A stretch of 64,000 nucleotides of DNA from Chelativorans sp. AA-79. GTDB lineage: Bacteria > Pseudomonadota > Alphaproteobacteria > Rhizobiales > Rhizobiaceae. Positions 58,499-64,000 of the stretch are shown here, one piece after another. Where the stretch lies: NCBI RefSeq assembly GCF_029457495.1, contig NZ_CP120361.1, positions 2,434,001 to 2,498,000 on the forward strand. The letters run 5' to 3'. The number at the start of each line of letters is the position of its first letter. Position 1 is the stretch's first letter. The notes under the pieces were generated by a model. That model had not been told where the DNA came from, searched no databases, and was given only the letters and a program-made list of their open reading frames with translations. The translations under genes and the position numbers were made by a program.

Positions 58499-59535
58499 AC
58501 GGGAGTGCCGGCGCGCTCCGCCGTTACCTGCCGCAGATCGCGACGCTGATCGTCATCCTGGCGCTCAACACGGCGGTCTTTCCGCAGTTCCTGGAGCTCA
58601 CGATCCAGAACGGACGGCTCTATGGCAGCCTGATCGACATTTTGAACCGCGGCGCCCCGGTGGCGCTCCTATCCATCGGCATGACGCTCGTCATCGCCAC
58701 AAAAGGCATCGACCTCTCCGTGGGTGCGGTGATGGCGATCTGCGGCGCGGTCGCCGCATCCTCCGTCGCGGCGGGCGAAGGCACGGCCACGGCGATCCTG
58801 GCGGCTCTGGCCGTCGGGCTTGCCTGCGGCGCGTGGAACGGCTTCCTCGTGGCCGTGCTCGGCATTCAGCCGATCGTCGCCACGCTTATCCTGATGGTGG
58901 CCGGCCGCGGCATCGCGCAGCTCATCACCGAGGGCGTGATCGTCACCTTCTCCGATCCCGGCCTCGCCTACTTCGGCAGCGGCGCGCTTCTCGGCCTTCC
59001 CATGCCCGTGATCCTCTGGCTTGCCGCCGGCATCGTGGCCGCGCTCATCGTGCGAAAGACGGCGCTGGGCATGCTGATCGAGGCGATCGGCGTCAACCGC
59101 CGCGCAAGCTCGCTGTCGGGCGTCAACAGCCGGGTGCTGCTCGTCACCGTCTACATGGCCTCGGGCCTGTGCGCCGCGATCTCCGGCATCATCGTGGCGG
59201 CCGACATCCGCGGCGCGGACGCGAACAATGCCGGCCTGTGGCTGGAGCTCGACGCGATTCTAGCGGTGGTGCTCGGCGGCACCTCGCTGCTCGGCGGTCG
59301 CTTCACCCTTTTCGGCTCGCTGATCGGCGCCATGATCATCCAGTCGATCAATACGGGTATTCTGCTTTCGGGCTTCCCGCCCGAGTTCAACCTGATCATC
59401 AAGGCGGTGATCATCATGCTGATCCTGGTCATCCAATCGCCGGCCATCCGCAATGCCATGGTGTTCTGGCGCGGCGAGCCGAAGGAGCGACCGGAACTGC
59501 TGCAAGAAGAACCGAAGGAGGGGTCCGCGCCATGA
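58495..59535 (+). CDS. ytfT: Sugar ABC permease (YtfT-like)
   Basis: 346 residues, about nine hydrophobic segments. APVALLSIGMTLVIATKGIDLSVGAVMAI and VNRRASSLSGVN...ASGLCAAISG are the BPD_transp_2 signatures of ribose/galactofuranose permeases. The start overlaps the stop of ytfR (ATGA). Works as heterodimer with the next permease. Confidence 0.92.
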   Translation: MNGSAGALRRYLPQIATLIVILALNTAVFPQFLELTIQNGRLYGSLIDILNRGAPVALLSIGMTLVIATKGIDLSVGAVMAICGAVAASSVAAGEGTATAILAALAVGLACGAWNGFLVAVLGIQPIVATLILMVAGRGIAQLITEGVIVTFSDPGLAYFGSGALLGLPMPVILWLAAGIVAALIVRKTALGMLIEAIGVNRRASSLSGVNSRVLLVTVYMASGLCAAISGIIVAADIRGADANNAGLWLELDAILAVVLGGTSLLGGRFTLFGSLIGAMIIQSINTGILLSGFPPEFNLIIKAVIIMLILVIQSPAIRNAMVFWRGEPKERPELLQEEPKEGSAP

Positions 59536-60518
59536 AATCGCGTTTCCTGCCGCTTGCGGCGACGGTTCTCATCTTTGTGCTCGCCTATGCGCTCTGCTAC
59601 GTGCAGTTCCCGGCGATGCTTTCCACGCGCGTGATCGGCAATCTCCTGACCGACAACGCCTTTCTCGGCATCGCCGCCGTCGGCATGACCTTCGTGATCC
59701 TGTCGGGGGGCATCGATCTGTCGATCGGTTCCGTGATCGCCTTCACCAGCGTCTTCGTCGCCGTGCTGCTCGCCAATACGGGGCTCCACCCGCTCGTGGT
59801 CTTCGCCATGGCGCTCATGATCTCCACGGCGTTCGGCGCGGCCATGGGGGCGGTGATCCACTATCTGGACATGCCGCCCTTCATCGTCACGCTGGCCGGC
59901 ATGTTCCTGGCGCGCGGGATGGCCTTTGTGCTGTCAATCGATTCGATCCCCGTCAACCACCCCTTCTACGATGTCCTGCAGTCGCTCTACTGGCGCATGC
60001 CGGGGGGAGGGCGGCTCACCCTCATCGGCGGGCTGATGCTGCTCGTCTTCATCGCCGGCATCCTGATCGCCCACCGCACCCGCTTCGGCGCCAATGTCTA
60101 TGCGCTGGGCGGCGGGGCGGCCACCGCGCGGCTGATGGGCGTGGCGGTCGGGCGCACCACTATGGGCATCTACGCCCTGTCCGGGCTGCTGGCCGGGCTG
60201 TCGGGCATCGTCTTTTCGCTCTACACCACGGCCGGCTACTCGCTGTCCGCCGTCGGCGTGGAGCTCGACGCCATCGCGGCCGTGGTCATCGGCGGCACGC
60301 TGCTCACCGGCGGCAGCGGTTTTGTCGCGGGCACCTTCATCGGCATTCTCATCATGGGGCTGATACAGACCTACATCATCTTCGACGGCACGCTTTCGAG
60401 CTGGTGGACGAAGATCGTGATCGGAGTGCTGCTCTTCGCCTTCATCTTCCTCCAGAAGGGCATTCTCTGGATCTCCTCCAGGAACAGGGTGGCGCTCGAC
60501 CATGCGGGCGGGACTTGA
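59532..60518 (+). CDS. yjfF: Sugar ABC permease (YjfF-like)
   Basis: 328 residues, the second permease. FLGIAAVGMTFVILSGGIDLSIGSVIAF, ARLMGVAVGRTTMGIYALSGLLAGLSG and GGTLLTGGSGFVAGTFIGILIMG fit YjfF. It overlaps ytfT (ATGA at 59532) and the regulator gene (TGATG). Having two different permease genes is the mark of the YtfQRT-YjfF type. Confidence 0.92.
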   Translation: MKSRFLPLAATVLIFVLAYALCYVQFPAMLSTRVIGNLLTDNAFLGIAAVGMTFVILSGGIDLSIGSVIAFTSVFVAVLLANTGLHPLVVFAMALMISTAFGAAMGAVIHYLDMPPFIVTLAGMFLARGMAFVLSIDSIPVNHPFYDVLQSLYWRMPGGGRLTLIGGLMLLVFIAGILIAHRTRFGANVYALGGGAATARLMGVAVGRTTMGIYALSGLLAGLSGIVFSLYTTAGYSLSAVGVELDAIAAVVIGGTLLTGGSGFVAGTFIGILIMGLIQTYIIFDGTLSSWWTKIVIGVLLFAFIFLQKGILWISSRNRVALDHAGGT

Positions 60519-61258
60519 TGGGGCTGCTTGAGAGCGCGATTTCCGGGCCGGCACGGCGCACGAGCCACTCCCATGTGGTGAACGAGCTCGGCAAGGCCAT
60601 CGTCGGCGGCACCTATCCCGTCGGCAGCATCCTGCCTGGCGACAGCGAGCTTGCCGGGCGCTTCCGCGTCTCCCGCACGGTGCTGCGCGAGGCCATGAAG
60701 ACGCTTTCGGCCAAGGGGCTGATCGTGCCGCGCGCTCGCATCGGCACGCGCGTCACCGACAGCCGGCAATGGAACATGTTCGATGCCGACGTGCTGGCCT
60801 GGCACATCGAGCGCGGCATCGACCGCGACTTCGTGCTTCATCTCAGCGAGATGAGGCTTTCCTTCGAGCCCTATGCCGCAAGCCTCGCGGCGGAGCGCGC
60901 GAGCCCGGAAAGCGTGGAAAAGCTCATGGGGCTCACCAATGGAATGGCGTCGGCGACCTCGTCCGAAGAGCTGATCCTGGCGGATCTGCGCTTCCATCTC
61001 GCAGTGCTCCAGGCCTCGCAAAACCCCTTCATGTACGGCGTGGGCACGGTGATCGAGGCCGCGCTCATCGGCGCCTTCGGCCTGAGCTCGCCCGACATGG
61101 CGTCGAGCGAGCTCGAACGGGTCGGCAGGTCGCACAAGGCGATCGTCGAGGCGATTGCCCGGCACGATCAAGAAGCGGCCGCGGCCGCAATGCGGGAAGT
61201 CATCCTGACAGGCCGCAACGATGCGCTCGGCCGGATGAATGGAGAAAAACGGCTTTAG
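60518..61258 (+). CDS. FadR-type GntR regulator of the sugar operon
   Basis: 246 residues. Winged-helix GGTYPVGSILPGDSELAGRFRVSRTVLREAMKTL, then a FCD ligand domain with metal-type residues (MRLSFEPYAASLAAERA, DLRFHLAVLQASQNPFM, SHKAIVEAIARHDQEAAAAAM). It is translationally coupled to yjfF and probably represses the operon through the inverted repeat at 55852-55874, released by a sugar or sugar acid. Confidence 0.9.
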   Translation: MGLLESAISGPARRTSHSHVVNELGKAIVGGTYPVGSILPGDSELAGRFRVSRTVLREAMKTLSAKGLIVPRARIGTRVTDSRQWNMFDADVLAWHIERGIDRDFVLHLSEMRLSFEPYAASLAAERASPESVEKLMGLTNGMASATSSEELILADLRFHLAVLQASQNPFMYGVGTVIEAALIGAFGLSSPDMASSELERVGRSHKAIVEAIARHDQEAAAAAMREVILTGRNDALGRMNGEKRL

Positions 61259-61366
61259 CCGGCCGAGCCTGCTCGGAATTCCTGTTGGAGCACCTGCCGT
61301 GCGCCTCTGCGACCGCAGGGCTCCGCTCCCTTCCGGGCAACGGCGCGGGCGGCCGCTGATCATTCA

Positions 61367-62299
61367 TCAGCCAAGGCCGGACAGCATCAGATCGAGATTC
61401 TGGACCGCGGCACCCGAAGCGCCCTTGCCGAGATTGTCGTAGACGGCAAGGAGCAGCGCCTGCTCCCGCGCGTCGTTGGCGAAGACATGGAGGCGCATCG
61501 TGTTGGTGTCGTTGAAGCGCTCGGGCTCGATCTCCGGAGATCGCTCGATTGCCTGGAACGGTGCCACCTCGACTGCACCGTTCTCGATACCAGCGTAGTG
61601 GTCGGCGATCGCCGCATGCAGTTCCTCGCCCTTCGGCACCCGGGGAAGGTGGCCGAGCTGGAGCGGCACCATCGTGATCATGCCCTGCGCGAAGTTGCCG
61701 ACCGCCGGCTGCATCAGCGGGTCCCGCGCGAGCTTCGCATAGGTGCGCAGTTCCGGCAGGTGCTTGTGACTGAGCGTGAGGCCGTAGGGAAGGAACTCCG
61801 GCGCATCCTCGCCCTTCGCCTCGTAGTCCTCGATCATCGTGCGCCCACCGCCCGAATATCCGGTGATGCCATTGACCGTGACCGGGAAATCGGCCGGCAC
61901 GACCCCCGCGGAGACGAGCGGGCGCAGAAGCGCGATCGGGCCCTGCGGCCAACAGCCGGGATTGGCCACCCGCTTGGCCTGCGCGATCGTCCTGGACTGG
62001 CTTTTGTCCATCTCGGGAAAGCCATAGGCCCAGCCCTCCGCCACGCGGTGGGCGGTAGAGGCATCGATCACGCGCGTCGTGTCGTTCCCGACCAGCGAGA
62101 CGCTCTCGCGCGCCGCATCGTCCGGCAGGCAGAGAATGGCGATGTCGGCCGCGTTCAGGAACTCGGCGCGTGCGGCAGCGTCCTTGCGCCGCTCCAAGGG
62201 AATGGAGAGGAGCTCGATGTCGCCGCGTTCGGCGAGCCGTGCGCGGATCTGCAGCCCCGTGGTGCCGTGTTCGCCGTCGATGAAGATCTTTGCCGTCAT
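61367..62299 (-). CDS. argC: N-acetyl-gamma-glutamyl-phosphate reductase (type 2)
   Basis: Arginine biosynthesis step 3. 310 residues: the N-terminal IFIDGEHGTTGLQIRARLAERGDIELLSIPLE and the active-site cysteine in RVANPGCWPQGPIALLRPLV, then GGGRTMIEDYE and HVFANDAREQALLLAVYDNLGKGASGAAVQNLDLML. Of the shorter ArgC type 2 seen in alphaproteobacteria. 88 bases separate it from the speB gene on the same strand. Confidence 0.95.
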   Translation of the reverse strand: MTAKIFIDGEHGTTGLQIRARLAERGDIELLSIPLERRKDAAARAEFLNAADIAILCLPDDAARESVSLVGNDTTRVIDASTAHRVAEGWAYGFPEMDKSQSRTIAQAKRVANPGCWPQGPIALLRPLVSAGVVPADFPVTVNGITGYSGGGRTMIEDYEAKGEDAPEFLPYGLTLSHKHLPELRTYAKLARDPLMQPAVGNFAQGMITMVPLQLGHLPRVPKGEELHAAIADHYAGIENGAVEVAPFQAIERSPEIEPERFNDTNTMRLHVFANDAREQALLLAVYDNLGKGASGAAVQNLDLMLSGLG

Positions 62300-62387
62300 G
62301 TCGTCCGTGCCCGAAAGAGTCTGTCTTCAAATGGTCGAGAAGCGGTCCGGAATCAATCCGGAAAATCCTTGAATCGCAATGTGAGGA

Positions 62388-63335
62388 TCAAGGCCGCCGC
62401 TTCTCGGCCAGAAGTCCCAGATAGTGCATGGCGACCGAGGCGCCGGCCACCGCCGTGATATCGGCATGGTCGTAGGGCGGCGAGACCTCCACGACATCCG
62501 CGCCCACGATATCGAGCCCGCCGAGATGGCGGATGACGGAGAGCATCCTGGCCGAGGAGGGCCCGCCCGCGACCGGCGTGCCCGTGCCAGGCGCGAAGGC
62601 CGGGTCCAGGCAGTCTATGTCGAAGGTGACGTAGGCCGGCGCGTCTCCCACCCGCTCGGCGATGATGCGGGCGATCTCCGCGGCCCTGATCTCCTCCAGG
62701 TCGTAGCCGTGCACGATCTTGATGCCGCAATCGTCAGGCGCGTGGGTGCGGACGCCCACCTGGATGGAGCGGGCGGGATCGATCACCCCGTCGCGCACCG
62801 CCCGCCCGACGAAGGAGCCGTGATCGATGCGCCTGCCGTCATCGTCCCAGGTGTCCTGGTGCGCGTCGAACTGGACGAGGGCGAGCTTGCCGTGCCTGGC
62901 CGCATGCGCTTTCAAGAGCGGCCAGGTGACGAAATGGTCGCCGCCAAGCGTCACGAGGAAAGCGCCCGAACCGAGGATCTTCGCCGCCTCGCGTTCGATG
63001 GTTTGAGGTGTCTTGTCGTGCCGCCCGTAGTCGAGCAGGCAGTCGCCATAATCGACCACCGCGAGCGCCTCGAAGAGGTCGCGGTGGAAGGGATATTGCG
63101 GATCGTTGTCGAAGATCACGGAGGCGCGGCGGATGGCCTGCGGGCCGAAGCGCGCGCCCGGCCGGTTCGAGACGGCCGCGTCGAAGGGGATGCCCCACAC
63201 CACGGCATCCGCGCCTCTCACGTCCTTGGTGAATTTCCGGCGCATGAAGGAGAGCGCGCCCGCATAGGTCGGATCGCCTGCAGCGCCCGTGATCTGCCGC
63301 GCGGTGAAGGCATGGTCGATGGTCTTGGATGGCAT
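62388..63335 (-). CDS. speB: Agmatinase
   Basis: 315 residues of the ureohydrolase family, converting agmatine to putrescine and urea. Manganese ligands are in VTLGGDHFVTWPL, QFDAHQDTWDD and TFDIDCLDPAFAPGTGTPVAGG, all present. RPGARFGPQAIRRAS and the VEVSPPYDHADIT end are typical. Related guanidino-acid hydrolases cannot be excluded. Confidence 0.9.
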   Translation of the reverse strand: MPSKTIDHAFTARQITGAAGDPTYAGALSFMRRKFTKDVRGADAVVWGIPFDAAVSNRPGARFGPQAIRRASVIFDNDPQYPFHRDLFEALAVVDYGDCLLDYGRHDKTPQTIEREAAKILGSGAFLVTLGGDHFVTWPLLKAHAARHGKLALVQFDAHQDTWDDDGRRIDHGSFVGRAVRDGVIDPARSIQVGVRTHAPDDCGIKIVHGYDLEEIRAAEIARIIAERVGDAPAYVTFDIDCLDPAFAPGTGTPVAGGPSSARMLSVIRHLGGLDIVGADVVEVSPPYDHADITAVAGASVAMHYLGLLAEKRRP

Positions 63336-63422
63336 CGTGTGTGTTTCCTGAGGTCGTTAAAATGGCGGACGGTGGGGATTTTCGCCTGGGAAGACAGCTT
63401 CGACCAGCGGTGACGTTTCGAT

Positions 63423-63558
63423 GTTCAGGCATGGATCCTCGGGTCAAGCCCGAGGATGACGAGGAGGAGGTGTCATCGCCACTCGCCAGTGTTGGGGATT
63501 TGCGGAGACTTCACCAGTTCGTCATCCTCGGGCTTGACCCGAGGATCCATGCCTGAAC
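63423..63558. repeat. Inverted pair of 38-bp palindromic repeats
   Basis: The 38 bases at 63423-63460 recur as a perfect reverse complement at 63521-63558, 60 bases apart. Each copy holds its own palindrome CCTCGGG-TCAAG-CCCGAGG. This is a known type of dispersed intergenic repeat in Rhizobiales genomes; an inverted pair resembles a REP doublet. Within 63336-63842 no other gene is convincing. Confidence 0.8.
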
Positions 63559-63783
63559 GTTTCCAGGTCCAAAACGGTCGACTGAAAAGGCTGCAGACAT
63601 AGGTTATGTGCCCAGGCCTGAACAGTATCGTGCTCAATGACGCGTCAGTGTCGGCATCTTTTAGGGCTTCAAGCGCGAGCCTAAGCCGCTCAGTTTCAAA
63701 GCGGGGACCTTCAGTCATGGGCATGGCAGTGCGAACAGGCGGCCATTCGTAGCTCAATGATGGAGCCTTCCGATTATCTCAGC

Positions 63784-63813
63784 AACAAAAAAGCGGGCCC
63801 GAAGGCCCGCTTT
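63784..63813 (-). terminator. Rho-independent terminator of rpsI
   Basis: AAAGCGGGCC (63790-63799) pairs with GGCCCGCTTT (63804-63813), loop CGAA; on the minus strand this ends in a T run (63784-63792). It follows the rpsI stop by about 30 bases. A palindrome ACCGTACAGTACGGT (63825-63839) lies between. Confidence 0.85.
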
Positions 63814-63842
63814 CCCCGTCCCGTACCGTACAGTACGGTGTA

Positions 63843-64000
63843 TCAGCGCTTGGAGAACTGGAAGGAACGGCGGGCCTTGGCGCGGCCGTATTTCTTGCGC
63901 TCCACCACGCGGCTGTCGCGGGTGAGGAAGCCGCCCTTCTTGAGCACGGGACGCAGGTCCGGCTCGAAGAAGGTCAGCGCCCGCGAGATGCCGTGGCGCA
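63843..64000 (-). CDS. rpsI: 30S ribosomal protein S9, C-terminal part
   Basis: The frame reads [38 protein letters not shown] and [13 protein letters not shown] before the stop, the highly conserved S9 end that reaches into the ribosomal P site (terminal SKR). The gene runs off the right edge, so about 50 C-terminal codons are seen. Its usual partner rplM would lie further right. Confidence 0.95.
   Translation of the reverse strand, partial: RHGISRALTFFEPDLRPVLKKGGFLTRDSRVVERKKYGRAKARRSFQFSKR

Noticed and set aside
63473..63757. A 94-residue minus-strand frame before rpsI
   Set aside because: Its C-terminal part is the translation of the 38-bp palindromic repeat (MDPRVKPEDDE), a common artefact; the N-terminal half is unsupported.

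Overview
The window looks like chromosome of a GC-rich alphaproteobacterium of the Hyphomicrobiales (Mesorhizobium/Chelativorans-like Phyllobacteriaceae are the best guess). The grounds are gene content and order: sfsA-map-radC, glnB-glnA with a sigma-54 promoter, class II DAHP synthase, MaeB-type malic enzyme, a second-type GluRS, a YtfQRT/YjfF sugar importer, DUF2842-ctaA and rpsI. The genus is inference.

Positions 1 to about 15,040 are the right-hand part of a genomic island. A tyrosine recombinase (13573-14826, minus) sits at its right edge. The neighbouring radC is cut off inside its JAMM motif exactly where island sequence begins, so the element most likely integrated into radC. The cargo is all on the plus strand: an AbiE toxin-antitoxin pair, a sigma-like HTH protein and a small HTH-like protein, then a 1133-residue fusion of an ImmA/IrrE metallopeptidase, a UvrD helicase and an Fe-S nuclease-like domain. 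These five genes overlap or abut. Next come a three-gene ubiquitin-like operon (protein with three Ubl repeats, E1-like ThiF protein with an N-terminal DUF6791 domain, DUF6527 protein), a DUF2158 miniprotein, and a caspase-Ski2-like helicase fusion. The Ubl operon next to a caspase-helicase and a peptidase-helicase is the most exciting part of the window and has the look of an undescribed anti-phage or quality-control locus.

From 15 to 45 kb lies ordinary core chromosome: map, sfsA, tRNA-Val, gph, rpiA, gor, DAHP synthase, GFA and hemerythrin genes, nadE, clpP, an ArsR-SRPBCC pair with a perfect operator, an MFS transporter coupled to gltX, maeB, an FAH/SDR pair, an LpxH-like phosphoesterase, ynfA, a dipeptide epimerase, a Mla-type lipid transport operon (MlaE-F-D plus lipoprotein), glnA, glnB and nnr. 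The nnr gene carries a one-base frameshift in a G run.

From 45.7 to 54.1 kb, after tRNA-Pro, is an exopolysaccharide locus: O-antigen ligase/polymerase family protein, undecaprenyl-phosphate sugar transferase, GT4 glycosyltransferase, Wza-like export lipoprotein, GumC/Wzc-like protein with a degenerate ATPase domain, and a CelD-like GNAT protein. From 54.3 kb to the end are DUF2842, heme A synthase, a complete sugar ABC importer with its own FadR-type regulator and a matching operator, argC, speB, an inverted pair of 38-bp palindromic repeats and the 3' end of rpsI. All domain and family calls were made by eye from the sequence; no database search was run.
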